Assembly: GCF_018491765.1 (NCBI RefSeq)
Contig: NZ_JABWCU010000006.1
Location: forward strand, 186,001-250,000
DNA: 64,000 nt
DNA from: Novosphingobium profundi
GTDB lineage: Bacteria > Pseudomonadota > Alphaproteobacteria > Sphingomonadales > Sphingomonadaceae
Reading direction: 5' to 3'
In this document: piece after piece, positions 53,478 to 62,960 of the stretch
How positions within the stretch are numbered: the stretch's first letter is position 1
Layout of the letters: each line of letters opens with the position of its first letter
Notes under the pieces: generated by a model
Seen by the model: the letters and a program-made list of their open reading frames with translations, nothing else
What the model was told of the DNA's origin: nothing
Databases searched by the model: none
Program-made: the position numbers and the translations under genes

Positions 53478-53494
53478 ATGTGATAACATCACAT
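53478..53494. promoter_or_regulatory. 17-bp palindrome at the ZIP gene start
   Basis: ATGTGAT-AAC-ATCACAT is a perfect 7-3-7 inverted repeat, seven bases upstream of the ZIP start at 53470. A metal regulator (Zur-like or other) would block the promoter or ribosome site here. Confidence 0.6.
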
Positions 53495-53549
53495 GGCGAA
53501 TGCAAGTGCCTCGCGGCTAGTCCCGAGGGGAATTTCGCGAAACGGGAAA

Positions 53550-54137
53550 TTACATTTTCGCGGTGTCGGTGTCCGCGCTGGCGAGCTGGACCGCGCCGGA
53601 TTCGAGATCGGGGTGTTCGGCTTCGGGGTAGATGAAGCCGTAGACCGGGTTGTGGCGCGAACCGAGCGAAGCGGTGGGGGCGAACCAGATGCGCACTTCG
53701 CTCCAGTCGCCAGCGTCCGAGACGTCTTCGGCGAGCACGCCGCGCTCGATCATGCCCGGGCGCGACCAGTTGGCGTGGTCGAGCAGGACGTGGCGGGCAT
53801 CGACGATCTTGGATACGACGGCGACGTGGCCGAGCGGCATCGCGCCGGTCGGGGCGAGCGCCATGACCGCACCGACTTCGGGTTCCTCGCCGCGGGCATA
53901 GACCCCGGCCGCCTGCTTCCACCAGGTGCGCGCATCACCGTGGATGGCGATGCCCGATTCCTCGCGGGCGTAAGGCACGCACTGCAGAACGTGGGCGAAG
54001 GCCGCCTCGGAGGCGGTCGACAGCGCGAAGAGCGTAAGTGCGAGGGCGAACAAGCCCTTGGAAACGGTCGTCGTCCGGCATTGTGCGTGCTGCGCATTGC
54101 GTGATGCGCGGCGGTGCGACCCCCACAGGCGTACCAT
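53550..54137 (-). CDS. CHAP-domain secreted protein
   Basis: 195 residues with a signal peptide (residues ~20-48, LFALALTLFALSTASEAAFA) and a CHAP amidohydrolase domain: Cys in VLQCVPYAREESGI, His in PLGHVAVVSKIVD and Asn in LDHANWSR are the expected triad. Such proteins cut the peptide part of peptidoglycan or gamma-glutamyl bonds. The mature protein ends with a beta-rich tail (RIWFAPTASLG) seen in CHAP proteins of sphingomonads. Divergent from the LysR gene at 54448. Confidence 0.85.
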   Translation of the reverse strand: MVRLWGSHRRASRNAQHAQCRTTTVSKGLFALALTLFALSTASEAAFAHVLQCVPYAREESGIAIHGDARTWWKQAAGVYARGEEPEVGAVMALAPTGAMPLGHVAVVSKIVDARHVLLDHANWSRPGMIERGVLAEDVSDAGDWSEVRIWFAPTASLGSRHNPVYGFIYPEAEHPDLESGAVQLASADTDTAKM

Positions 54138-54447
54138 GTAAAACCCTCGAATTTGCGATCCGCAGGCTGGTTAAGTGATGGTGTTACATTGGGCCAGACC
54201 CGGTTCCACGGCTCGTCCCGTTCGAAGCTCGACTTGTCGTGTCGCGTTGGGCCTGTGCGTCGGGTTGAGCGTGGGAGGTCCTCCATCTTTGTATCCAATG
54301 TGCCCGCTCTGGCTCGCGGGAGGGCAAGCTGATGCGGGCAAAGTCGTGGGCGGATGCGACGGTGCTCGAATCGGATATCGGGAAATTGTAGAACTTGCCC
54401 GATCTGTTATAGATTCTTGCGATTGATCAGTTGTAGCAAGGCGGGCC
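54138..54447. promoter_or_regulatory. 310-bp divergent region with LysR-type inverted repeats
   Basis: No gene is seen. It holds ATCGGG-N15-CCCGAT (54377-54403) and CTTGC-N15-GCAAG (54416-54440), next to the LysR start at 54448, both plausible LysR contacts. A promoter may be TTGTAG (54386-54391) with TATAGA (54408-54413), 16 bp apart. Confidence 0.45.
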
Positions 54448-55332
54448 ATGGACATCCGGCAGTTGGAACGCTTCGTCGCGGTGGCGCAGATCGGCAGTCT
54501 CAATCGGGCGGCGGAGGCGCTTGCGGTCTCGCAGCCCTCGCTTTCGCGCAGCCTGCAGCTGCTCGAGGAGAGTCTCGAGGCACCGCTCTTCGTGCGCGGC
54601 GCGCGCGGGGTGGAACTGACCGAGCATGGCCACGAGTTGCTGCCGCGCGCCCGACTGATCCTTGCCGAGCGCACGCGTGCGCTCGAGGCGGTGCGCGCCG
54701 GAGCGGGCAAGGGGCGCGAGACGCTTGCGATCGGGACCGACGCCTCGTTCGCGATGCAGCGCCTGCCGCGGGGCCTCGCCTTGCTTGCCGAGCGTTTCGC
54801 GAACCTGCGCGTGCACGTTACCGAGGGTCCCCCTGGCGCGCTGCTCGAGCGCTTGCGTGAAGGCGACCTCGATCTCGTCTTCGGCGCGCGCGGGCCGATG
54901 CTCGATCTCGAGGCGCTGACTTTCGAGACGCTCGCGATGGAAAGCGCCGGGGTCATCCTGCGCGCCGACCATCCTCTGGCAAGCCGGACGCACGTGCGCT
55001 TGTCCGACCTCGTCGGCGAGCGCTGGATCGTTCCCGATCACCCGGTGCTGCTCGAAGGCTGGCGCCAGCTCTTCGCGGGCGAGGGGCTCGAGGAACCGCC
55101 GATTGCGCTGCGCACTTCCTCGCTTAACCTCGCCAAGGGGTGCCTGCTGGCGGGGCCTTACGTGTCGCTCGGCGATGCCGGCAGTTTCGCCGCCGAGATT
55201 GCCGCCGGACAACTGGTCTCGATCGACTTCGGGCTTGCGCGCTACGAACGGCCGACGGGGGTGTTCTTCCGTCGTGAAGGGCGGCGCAGCCTGGCCCAGC
55301 GCGCGCTGATCGAAGCTTTGGCGCGCGGGTGA
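54448..55332 (+). CDS. LysR-type transcriptional regulator
   Basis: 294 residues, standard length. HTH is IRQLERFVAVAQIGSLNRAAEALAVSQPSLSRSLQLLEESLEAPLFVRGARGVELTEHG, then a periplasmic-binding-like effector domain from about residue 90. Inverted repeats just upstream suggest self-control. Its target is not obvious: the divergent CHAP gene and the downstream convergent membrane gene are not typical LysR targets. Confidence 0.9.
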   Translation: MDIRQLERFVAVAQIGSLNRAAEALAVSQPSLSRSLQLLEESLEAPLFVRGARGVELTEHGHELLPRARLILAERTRALEAVRAGAGKGRETLAIGTDASFAMQRLPRGLALLAERFANLRVHVTEGPPGALLERLREGDLDLVFGARGPMLDLEALTFETLAMESAGVILRADHPLASRTHVRLSDLVGERWIVPDHPVLLEGWRQLFAGEGLEEPPIALRTSSLNLAKGCLLAGPYVSLGDAGSFAAEIAAGQLVSIDFGLARYERPTGVFFRREGRRSLAQRALIEALARG

Positions 55333-55341
55333 TCAATGCAC

Positions 55342-57114
55342 TCAGTGCGCTGGCGGCGTGATGCAGTCGAGGTGCCGGGCGGTGGCGATCAGCCGGGCCA
55401 TGTCCGCGCCTGGAGCGCGGCGGGGAGCCTGCTCGTAAAGCTGGCGCATGGGGTTCATCTGCGGCGCGGTCACGAAGGCGAGGCGGTGGTGGCGGCACAG
55501 CCTCGCGATCTTCCGGGCGTCGAGCGCGCTGGCCTCGAGACGCAGCGGCCGGTTGCGCAAGTCGGCGCGGTTGATCACGAAGTTGTCGCCGAAGATCACG
55601 CCTTCGTCCTCGACCACCGTGACGTCCTTGCCGCTCGCCGCAACGGCCGCTTCGAGGTCTGCGCTCGGCGCAAGGAAGCTGCGGGCCATCACCAGGTGGA
55701 GCGGCATGGCGACGAGGAAGGTGAGCGCGCTGGCGGCCAGGAAGCTGGTGTGCGGGGCGCGCCCGGCCTGTTCTAGGCGGTGCCAGCCGAAGGCGCCGAG
55801 CAGGCACAAGTTGCCGATCAGGCCATGCGCGTAACGATAGCCGTAGCCATGGCCCTGCAGGGGAAGCAGGATGAACAGGGCCAGGAAGGTGAACCCGAGC
55901 CCGAGCGCGCAGGCGAGCGCGATGGGCTCGCGGCGCAAAGTGCCAAGGCCGACCAGCGCGAGCGGCAGGAGCAGGACGTGCTGCCAGGTGAGCAGGCGCA
56001 GCGCGTTGGCGCACTGGATCCACAGCGCGACGAGGCCGGGCACGTGGAGCGCGTGCTCGAGACGATCGAGATAGCCGACCGCGTGGCCCGAAGGCGGCGG
56101 CGGGGCCGATCCCAAGGACGTGATCCAGCCCGGCCAGGCCATCCACACAAGGCCGATCGCGGCGTAGCCCGCGAAATAGAACGCGAGCAATCCCAGGCGC
56201 CGTTGCATCAGCAGGACGAGGAGGAAGGGCGCGACGTACAGGGGATGGAAGAGGGGTTGGTGGAGGCCGGTGGCGAGCAGCCCCGTCGCCAGCGCGAGCG
56301 TGTGCGACCAGGGCCGGTCCTTCAGGAACAGCGCGAGCCAGACGAGATTGCAGGCAAGGTGCGCGGTCATCGCGAAGCGCGTGGTTGCGGTCAGCAGCAC
56401 TTGCGCCGAACCGAGGTAGAGCACGATGGCCACCGTCACGCTCGTCGGCGAGGCGGGCCAGAGGCGCCGGGCGATCGACCACAGCGCCGCCCCGCCGATG
56501 GCGGCGAGGATCGGCACGGCAAGGCCGTCTGGCAGGGCAAGGCCAAGTACGCACTGCAATGCCGCGTTGCCGGGCAGGTAGGACGATACCCAGCCCTCGT
56601 GGTTGCCGACCGTCAGCGTGAAAAGCGTGTTGAGCGCGTCGTGAAAGGGGCGCCAGGCGGGCGCAAGGACGCCGTAGAGGTGGCCCGAGGCGAAGATCGC
56701 GGCGTCGAAGCGGGCCATCTGTTCGTCGCGGCTGAAGTCGTAGTCGAACAGTGCGTAACGGCGCAGGAGCCAGGCGAGGAGGACCAGCGCGAAGAGGCCT
56801 GTCGCGAGAACGGGCGCAGGGAGTGCGGGCGCGCGCAAGGGTTCGCGCCGGCGCCGGGCCAAGAACAGGCAGACGGCGAAGACGGCGATCAGGGCGAGGG
56901 CGAAGGGCACGTCCTGGAGGCGCGCGTAGAGCGTTGCCAGAAACAGCAGGTTGCCGGGAAAGCCGATGGCGGGGCCGATCGCGCGCGCGGCGACGACGAG
57001 TGCCATCAGCACGAGGGCCGAAACGGCGAGGCTTGCGCGCCAGGTGCGCTGCGCGCGTTCGGGCGAGAGCGGGGCGGCCCCCGGGGCGGTATCGGGAAGG
57101 CGGTGCAGGGTCAC
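55342..57114 (-). CDS. Polytopic membrane protein, GT-C-like glycosyltransferase (tentative)
   Basis: 590 residues with about 11-13 hydrophobic segments and a soluble C-terminal domain (from ~480). The first extracytoplasmic loop carries FDYDFSRDEQMARFDAAIF, and acidic residues in this loop are typical of GT-C glycosyltransferases that use lipid-linked sugars. The start is a GTG at 57114; no other is better. It lies 55 bp downstream of the GT2 gene, which could make its dolichol/undecaprenyl-phosphate sugar donor. A glycan-modifying pair is the likely role. Confidence 0.7.
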   Translation of the reverse strand: MTLHRLPDTAPGAAPLSPERAQRTWRASLAVSALVLMALVVAARAIGPAIGFPGNLLFLATLYARLQDVPFALALIAVFAVCLFLARRRREPLRAPALPAPVLATGLFALVLLAWLLRRYALFDYDFSRDEQMARFDAAIFASGHLYGVLAPAWRPFHDALNTLFTLTVGNHEGWVSSYLPGNAALQCVLGLALPDGLAVPILAAIGGAALWSIARRLWPASPTSVTVAIVLYLGSAQVLLTATTRFAMTAHLACNLVWLALFLKDRPWSHTLALATGLLATGLHQPLFHPLYVAPFLLVLLMQRRLGLLAFYFAGYAAIGLVWMAWPGWITSLGSAPPPPSGHAVGYLDRLEHALHVPGLVALWIQCANALRLLTWQHVLLLPLALVGLGTLRREPIALACALGLGFTFLALFILLPLQGHGYGYRYAHGLIGNLCLLGAFGWHRLEQAGRAPHTSFLAASALTFLVAMPLHLVMARSFLAPSADLEAAVAASGKDVTVVEDEGVIFGDNFVINRADLRNRPLRLEASALDARKIARLCRHHRLAFVTAPQMNPMRQLYEQAPRRAPGADMARLIATARHLDCITPPAH

Positions 57115-57169
57115 GGCTGTCGGGTCTTACCGGTTCGGTCTGAGAGAGGTTGCCGAAGGCCGGCGGTAC

Positions 57170-58426
57170 CTAGCGGTCGATGGTGGCCTCGCGCTCTTCG
57201 CCGGTCCAGCCATGGAGCTTGAGGCTGTCGAGCAGCAGCTTGAGGACGAAGGCGCCAAGCACCATCGAAACCCCCGCCACGCACAAGGTGGTGTCGACGA
57301 AGACGAAGTGGACCGAGGTCTCCATCGCCCCGCCCACCGCGATCCAGCGATAGGCAAGCCAGGCGTCGGCGCAGAAGCCCACGGCGGCGAGCAGGCCGCC
57401 AGTGAGCGCGAGCGCCTCGACCGGGCGCGAGCGCGCCAGAAGCGGCACCATGCGCCCGGTGACGAAGGGGTGGTAGAGCGCTATTGCGACCTTGGCGATA
57501 GTGCCGAACAGCACGGCCATGAGCCCGATCAGCGTCGCCATGGCGGCAAGCGCCACCCAGTGGATGCCAAGGTAGAGCCCCGCGAGGTGGATCGGCCCCG
57601 CGGCCAGCGCGGCTAGGCCCAGCACGCCGAGCGCAAGCAAGGTCAGGCCGGGACCAAGGTAGAGCGTGTCGGGCGCATTGGCGAGAATCAGCGACAGGTG
57701 GCGCCAGCCGTCGCGAAACGAGCGCAAGTGCGGCGCGCGGCCGCGCTTGTCGGGGTAGAGGCGGATCGGCACTTCGCGGACGCAGAGGCCCGCGCGGTGG
57801 GCGTTGATGACCATCTCGGAGGCAAATTCCATGCCCGGCGAACGCGCACCCATGCGGATGAAGGCGTCGCGGGTGAAGCCGCGCATGCCGCAGTGGAAGT
57901 CGCGCACGGGCGAGCGGTGCAGCGTGCGCGCGACGGCGGAAAGCACCGGGTTGCCGAGGTACTTGTGCAAGGGCGGCATGGCGCCCTCCTCGATCCCGCC
58001 GGCGAAGCGGTTGCCCATGACCAGGTCCGCGCCGTGCTCGAGCGCGTCGACGAACGTGCCGAGCACGCTCCAGTCGTAGGATTCGTCGGCATCGGCCATG
58101 ATCAGGTAGCGCCCATGCGCGGCCTGCGCGGCGGCCTGGATCGCGGCGCCGTAGCCCTTGACCGGCTGGTGCACGACCCGTGCGCCAAGCTCGAGCGCGA
58201 TCTGCACCGAGGCGTCGCTCGAGCCGTTGTCGCCGACCACGACTTCGCCGACGAGGCCACGCTCGGCGAAAGCCTGCTGCGCCTTGCGGATGCAGTTGGC
58301 GAGCGTACGCTCCTCGTTGAGGCAGGGGATGATCGCGGATACCTCGACGTCTCGGCGCGCGGAGGCGAGCGGGACGAGCTGGTTGTGCCCGACCGTCTCG
58401 CCGATGGCTTTCGACTGCACCTGCAT
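57170..58426 (-). CDS. GT2 family glycosyltransferase (polyprenyl-phosphate sugar synthase-like)
   Basis: 418 residues. The GT-A domain has EVSAIIPCLNEERTLANCI, VVGDNGSSDAS, and the DAD metal motif in IMADADESYDW; the acceptor part holds RDFHCGMRGFTRDAF. The C-terminal ~150 residues contain four membrane helices. The layout matches dolichol-phosphate mannose or undecaprenyl-phosphate sugar synthases with a membrane tail, which load a lipid carrier for GT-C enzymes such as the next gene. A GTG lies one codon before ATG at 58426; ATG is used. Confidence 0.88.
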   Translation of the reverse strand: MQVQSKAIGETVGHNQLVPLASARRDVEVSAIIPCLNEERTLANCIRKAQQAFAERGLVGEVVVGDNGSSDASVQIALELGARVVHQPVKGYGAAIQAAAQAAHGRYLIMADADESYDWSVLGTFVDALEHGADLVMGNRFAGGIEEGAMPPLHKYLGNPVLSAVARTLHRSPVRDFHCGMRGFTRDAFIRMGARSPGMEFASEMVINAHRAGLCVREVPIRLYPDKRGRAPHLRSFRDGWRHLSLILANAPDTLYLGPGLTLLALGVLGLAALAAGPIHLAGLYLGIHWVALAAMATLIGLMAVLFGTIAKVAIALYHPFVTGRMVPLLARSRPVEALALTGGLLAAVGFCADAWLAYRWIAVGGAMETSVHFVFVDTTLCVAGVSMVLGAFVLKLLLDSLKLHGWTGEEREATIDR

Positions 58427-58543
58427 CACGCCCCTGCTTCCCGTTTCCAGTTCCTATGAGGGGCTTAGGGGGTAATGGTTAACAAGTTCGCACGAAGGGG
58501 GCTTCGCGGGCGGAAAGGCGCATCTGCCGACCGGCTCGGGGGC

Positions 58544-59962
58544 TCAGGTGCCGGGAACAGGCACCGCCTCGGGGCGCGAGGCCTCGAAACTCGCGATCGG
58601 ATAGGCGCAGTAGTCGGCCGCGTAGTAGGCGCTGGGGCGATGGTTTCCCGAATCGCCGAGCCCGCCGAAGGGCATGTTGGCGGCGGCCCCGGTGGTGGGG
58701 CGATTGCGGTTGACCACGCCCGCGCGGCTCTCCTCGACGAACCGGCTCCAGAGTGCCTCATCCTGGCTGACGAGGCCGGCGGAGAGGCCGAAGCGCGTCG
58801 CGTTGGCGGCGGCAAGGGCGGCGTCAAAATCGGGCACGCGGCGCACTTGCAGGACAGGAGCGAAGATTTCCTCGTCGGGGACCTCGATCCCGGTGACGTC
58901 GAGGATCGCCGGGGAAACGAAGGCGCTCGAGCGCCCTTCGAGGCCGTGGAAGGCGCGCAGGCTCCTGGCGCCATGGTCGATCAGCGCTCCGACCTGACGG
59001 TGGGCGAGAACCGCGGCGTGCTCGGAGGCGAGCGGGCCCATGAAGGCTTCGCCCGGCTCGTCCCAGGCCGCGATGCGCAGCCGCGCGGTCAGGGCGTCGA
59101 GCGCGTCGAGAATGGCATCGCCCATCGCACCTTCGGGCACGATCAGGCGCCGTGCGCACGAGCAGCGCTGGCCGCTGGTGACGAAAGCGGACTGGACGAT
59201 GATCGAGGCGGCTTCCTCGGGGCTGTCCCAGGCGATCAGCGGGTTGTTGCCGCCCAGTTCCAGCGCGAGGACGAGGTGCGGGCGGTCGATCGTCGCGTGC
59301 TTGAGCGCGCGCCCGGCCCCCGCCGAGCCAGTGAACAGCAGCCCGTCGATATCGCCCGCCACCAGCGCCTCGCCGGTTTCGCGGCCGCCCTGGACGAGGT
59401 TGAAAACGCCTTCGGGCAGGCCGGCCCTGGCCCAGGCCTGCGCCATCCTTTCGCCAGTCGCGGGGGCGATTTCGGAGGGCTTGAAGACCACTGTGTTGCC
59501 CGCAAGGAGGGCCGGCACGATGTGGCCATTGGGCAAGTGCCCGGGGAAGTTGTAGGGGCCCAGCACGGCCATCACGCCGTGCCCGCGATGGCGCAGTACG
59601 GCTTCGCCGAAAGGCATGTCCTGGCGCCGCTCGCCAGTGCGCTCGGCCTGCGCCTTGATCGAGACCGCGACTTTGCCGACCATGCCCTTGGCCTCGGTGC
59701 GCGATTCCCACAGGAGCTTGCCGGTCTCGCGCGAAATGATCTGGGCAAGGCCTTCCTCATCGCCCGCGAGCACCTCGGCAAAGCGCTGGACGGCGGCGAC
59801 GCGTTCTTCGAGCGGGGCGCCGCGCCAGCCGGGCAGGGCCTCGCGCGCCGAGGCGATGGCGCGCGCGCAGTCCTCGGGCGTGGCGCTGGCGCCCTCCCAG
59901 ACGACCGCGCCGGAGGCGGGATCGCGCGAGGTGAAGGCGGGTCCGCTCAGGGGCTGGGGCAT
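58544..59962 (-). CDS. astD: N-succinylglutamate 5-semialdehyde dehydrogenase
   Basis: 472 residues of the aldehyde dehydrogenase superfamily. Catalytic Glu235 (LELGGNNPL) and Cys267 (GQRCSCARR) are present; GPYNFPGHLPNGHIVPALLAGN is typical of AstD. It oxidises succinylglutamate semialdehyde with NAD+ in the arginine succinyltransferase pathway. The other ast genes are not in the window, so the gene is either a distant member or a general semialdehyde dehydrogenase. GGGAGAG precedes the start. Lies 28 bp downstream of the FAD-linked oxidase. Confidence 0.88.
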   Translation of the reverse strand: MPQPLSGPAFTSRDPASGAVVWEGASATPEDCARAIASAREALPGWRGAPLEERVAAVQRFAEVLAGDEEGLAQIISRETGKLLWESRTEAKGMVGKVAVSIKAQAERTGERRQDMPFGEAVLRHRGHGVMAVLGPYNFPGHLPNGHIVPALLAGNTVVFKPSEIAPATGERMAQAWARAGLPEGVFNLVQGGRETGEALVAGDIDGLLFTGSAGAGRALKHATIDRPHLVLALELGGNNPLIAWDSPEEAASIIVQSAFVTSGQRCSCARRLIVPEGAMGDAILDALDALTARLRIAAWDEPGEAFMGPLASEHAAVLAHRQVGALIDHGARSLRAFHGLEGRSSAFVSPAILDVTGIEVPDEEIFAPVLQVRRVPDFDAALAAANATRFGLSAGLVSQDEALWSRFVEESRAGVVNRNRPTTGAAANMPFGGLGDSGNHRPSAYYAADYCAYPIASFEASRPEAVPVPGT

Positions 59963-59990
59963 TTTCGTTCTCTCCCGATTGTCGTTCGTG

Positions 59991-61397
59991 TCAGCCGAAG
60001 TTCACGCGGCCAAGCGGCATCGGCGCCATCAGCGCCTGGATGCGCCCCGAAAGATCGCGCACGTCAGACGGGGTGAAGCGCTGGTACCAGGCGCTGTTGG
60101 CGGGGCCGACCCCGTGTTCGGCGCTGAAGCTGCCACGGTAATCCTCGACGACGGTGCGGAAGATCGCCTCGCGCGCGGCTTCGGCCACTTTGGCGTCGTA
60201 AGGGCCGGCGTTGTCCGGCCAGACGCAGTTGCAGTGCAACCCGCCATCGCCGATGTGCCCGAAATCGTGGAGTTCAAGTTGCGGCGCGATCTGCGCGAGG
60301 GTTTGCGCGATCTCGCCGCGAAAGCGCATCACGTCGCCGCGCTTCATCGCGATGTCGCAGGCGACCACGCGGCCCGACTTGCGCAGGCCCTCGGGCACGG
60401 CGTGGCGCACCGCCCAGAGCGCAGTGCTGCGATCGATCCGGGTGTCGGCGATGGTGCCGTCCTCGAACAGCGGTTCGAGCGTCTCGGCGAGCTTTTCCTC
60501 GAGCCATTCGGCAGGAACGGCGCGTCCGCCCGACAGCTCGAGCAGGACGCAGTAGCCGGGGATCGCGCCGGCGAAGGGATCGCGCAGGCTGGAGACATGG
60601 GCGAGCGCGGCCGACAGCGCGGGCCGGGAAATGCCCTCAAAAGCGGTCAGGAGCGTGCCGAAGGCGTCTTCCATGCGCGTCAGGATGGCGAGCGCGGTTT
60701 CGGGCTCGGGCAGGGCGAGGAGCGCGGTGACGGTGTTGGCGGGGCGCGGACTAAGCGCCAGCGTGGCTGCGGTCACCACGCCCAGCGCGCCCGAACTGCC
60801 CGCGACGAGGTCCTGAAGGGCAAGGGCCGCGTTGTTCTTCCAGAGTTCGGAGCCGAGCACGAGATGGCGCGGGTCCGCCTCGGCGGTCACGAGTTCGAGG
60901 CCCATGAGATTCTGGCGCACGTCGCCGTAGCGCAGGAGCCGCGCGCCGCCGGTATTGGCCGCTACCATGCCGCCGATCGAGGGGTCGGCGCCGAGGTCGA
61001 TGGGGAAGAAGAGGCCGTGTTCGGCCGCCGCCGCATTGAGTTCGGACAGCAGCACGCCCGCGCCCACGCGCGCGGATCGGTTGACCGGATCGATCGCGAT
61101 CGACCCTTTGAGCCGCTCGAGACTGAGCACGAGGTCTTGCCCTTCGGTTTCGGCCAGGCCCGCCGCGACAAGCCCGGTGCGCGCGCCCTGGGGTACGACG
61201 CGCAAGCCGGCCGCGTAGGCGATGGCGAGCGCGGCGCGAACCTCGTCGGCCGAGCCCGGGCGCACGACCAGCGCGGGCTCGCCGCGTGTGCCGCGTCCGT
61301 CCTCGGCATAAGTCTCGAGATCTGCGGCTTCGTGGAAGACATGCCCGGTGCCGAGCGCGTCCTCGAAAGCGGAAATGAGCGTGGCATCGACAGACAT
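59991..61397 (-). CDS. FAD-linked oxidase, GlcD/D-2-hydroxyacid dehydrogenase family
   Basis: 468 residues. A PCMH-type FAD domain (residues ~30-210; VVPQGARTGLVAAGLAETEGQDLVLSLERL and GADPSIGGMVAANTGGARLLRYG) and a C-terminal FAD-oxidase domain (HDFGHIGDGGLHCN, SAEHGVGPANSAWY) are visible. Relatives oxidise glycolate, D-lactate or D-2-hydroxyglutarate. ATG at 61397 is used; ATG at 61412 is possible. It probably forms one unit with astD. A D-2-hydroxyglutarate role would fit glutamate-side metabolism (inference). Confidence 0.88.
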   Translation of the reverse strand: MSVDATLISAFEDALGTGHVFHEAADLETYAEDGRGTRGEPALVVRPGSADEVRAALAIAYAAGLRVVPQGARTGLVAAGLAETEGQDLVLSLERLKGSIAIDPVNRSARVGAGVLLSELNAAAAEHGLFFPIDLGADPSIGGMVAANTGGARLLRYGDVRQNLMGLELVTAEADPRHLVLGSELWKNNAALALQDLVAGSSGALGVVTAATLALSPRPANTVTALLALPEPETALAILTRMEDAFGTLLTAFEGISRPALSAALAHVSSLRDPFAGAIPGYCVLLELSGGRAVPAEWLEEKLAETLEPLFEDGTIADTRIDRSTALWAVRHAVPEGLRKSGRVVACDIAMKRGDVMRFRGEIAQTLAQIAPQLELHDFGHIGDGGLHCNCVWPDNAGPYDAKVAEAAREAIFRTVVEDYRGSFSAEHGVGPANSAWYQRFTPSDVRDLSGRIQALMAPMPLGRVNFG

Positions 61398-61681
61398 GGT
61401 GGAGGCTCGCATGGGGTGGGCAATCTTCACGTTCGGCGGGGAGGGGCAGCGATAGGCCCATGCGGCGCCAGGGCCTTGCGGCCCCGTCCGGCTGGCGAAG
61501 GCAGCGGTTCGGGCATGGCGTATCTCCTCTTGCCCAGCGCTTATCGCAAGATGGCCATGCTGCGCAAACGCGAAGACGTCGCTGCGGCCGTGCTGCACCG
61601 GCATGCTCTGGAGCAACCCGTCACTCGGGCGCCTGTTCCCGAAGGATGGGCGCCCCGGGCGTGGTGCCGGCGGCGCGCAGT
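61398..61681. other. 284-bp intergenic region without a recognised gene
   Basis: It lies upstream of the FAD-linked oxidase and downstream of the TetR gene. Frames here are extensions of antisense reading frames; I see no clear promoter, repeat or RNA. Confidence 0.4.
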
Positions 61682-62332
61682 TCAGACGGCTTCGGGGATG
61701 AGCCGGCGCAAGGTGCGCGAGCACAGCGCGATGGCGTGGTCGCGGGGCAAGCGATCGGGCGAGAGGCAGTATTCGAACCAGAGCCCGTCCATCGTCGCGG
61801 TCATGATCGCCACGGCGTCCTCGATCGGCATGGCGCCCGAGGTTGCGGGAAGCCGTTCCATCGCGCCCGTCAAAAGCGTGCGGACCTCGCGGTTGAAGCT
61901 GTCATTCTTCTGCGCGAACTCGGGATTGTTGCGGACCAGCGACCAGAAGGCGAGCCAGGCCCCCAGCAGTTCGGTATTGGCCCATTCCTGCGAGAACAGG
62001 GTCTCAAAAAAGGCGTCGAGCGCGGCCCAGGGCGAGGGCGCGGGCTTGGCGAGTTCATCGCCGAGGCGCACGACGACCTGGTCGCACAGTTCCTCGTAGG
62101 TCTCGAACAGAAGGTTCTGCGGATTGCTGAAATAGTGGCGCAGCAGACCGTGCGAAACACCGGCCTGGCGGCAGATCTCCCGCCCGGTCGTTCCGCGCGG
62201 ACCCAGCCGGGCGAGGCAGCCCAGGGTGACCTGCAAAAGGTCCTGGCGCCGGACGCCCGGTTGCTGGCGCTTGAGGGTGCGACGGGGCCGCGGCACCGCC
62301 TCTTGCTGCGACTTGTTCGAACGAGTGCTCAT
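61682..62332 (-). CDS. TetR-family regulator, BetI-like
   Basis: 216 residues. The HTH is RRQDLLQVTLGCLARLGPRGTTGREICRQAGVSHGLLRHYFSNPQNLLFETYEEL, whose SHGLLRHYF recognition helix and C-terminal region resemble BetI-type repressors (choline, betaine or polyamine control). The start is ATG at 62332, with GGCAGGCGGG in front; the open frame to 62437 has no support. It may regulate the oxidase and AstD genes downstream (inference). Confidence 0.85.
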   Translation of the reverse strand: MSTRSNKSQQEAVPRPRRTLKRQQPGVRRQDLLQVTLGCLARLGPRGTTGREICRQAGVSHGLLRHYFSNPQNLLFETYEELCDQVVVRLGDELAKPAPSPWAALDAFFETLFSQEWANTELLGAWLAFWSLVRNNPEFAQKNDSFNREVRTLLTGAMERLPATSGAMPIEDAVAIMTATMDGLWFEYCLSPDRLPRDHAIALCSRTLRRLIPEAV

Positions 62333-62576
62333 CCCGCCTGCCCGTTTCTCGATTTTTGTTTTGGTCTGGTCTGCGCCCAATGGACCAGATGTGTATTGCA
62401 ATCGTTTCCACGCGAGGCAAGTGGCCATTTGTCCCATTCAAATCCGTCTCGTTGTGGTACAGTGTGAGCGCCGTCTGGTGGCCCGCAATGCGGCCCCGGA
62501 ATCGGGGGCAAACGCTCTCCCGATTGCGGGGCGACCACCATTGCATCGAGCCCCTATCCGGGCCAAGACAGGATCC
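62333..62576. other. 244-bp divergent region, TetR/ModE-type genes
   Basis: It holds AT-rich stretches near 62343-62410 but no perfect palindrome that I could identify. It must contain the promoters of both genes. Confidence 0.4.
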
Positions 62577-62960
62577 ATGACCCAGTCCGAACCCGCGCTC
62601 AAAATCAAGGTGCAGATCTTCTCCGGAGACGAGATCGCGATGGGGCCCGGAAAGGCCGACCTGCTCGATGCGATCGCGCGCGAAGGGTCGATCTCGGGCG
62701 CGGCGCGCGACATCAACATGAGCTATCGCCGGGCCTGGCTGCTGGTCGACGCAATGAACCGGTGCTGGCGCGAACCGTTGGTGGAAACCTCGCCAGGCGG
62801 TTCGGCGCGCGGCGGCGCGCGCATTACGCCTTACGGGCGCGGCATCCTGCAGCTCTACCGCAGCCTGCAGGACGAAAGCCTGGGGCTCAGGCGTGCGTCT
62901 GCGTGGGGCGAATTGGGCGCGGCACTGCTGGATGCACCGAAGCCGCACCAGAAGGCCTGA
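62577..62960 (+). CDS. ModE N-terminal-type winged-helix regulator without molybdate-binding domain
   Basis: 127 residues, just the LysR/ModE-like winged helix: KADLLDAIAREGSISGAARDINMSYRRAWLLVDAMNRCW and ARITPYGRGILQLYRSL. Full ModE has two Mop (TOBE) domains after this; they are absent. Small ModE-like proteins of this kind occur in many alphaproteobacteria beside modABC. It overlaps the 3' end of modC by 74 bp on the opposite strand. Its sensing mode is unclear. Confidence 0.85.
   Translation: MTQSEPALKIKVQIFSGDEIAMGPGKADLLDAIAREGSISGAARDINMSYRRAWLLVDAMNRCWREPLVETSPGGSARGGARITPYGRGILQLYRSLQDESLGLRRASAWGELGAALLDAPKPHQKA

Noticed and set aside
54427..55212. Antisense frame over the LysR gene at 54448
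   Set aside because: The LysR HTH is clear on the plus strand; the antisense product has no domain.
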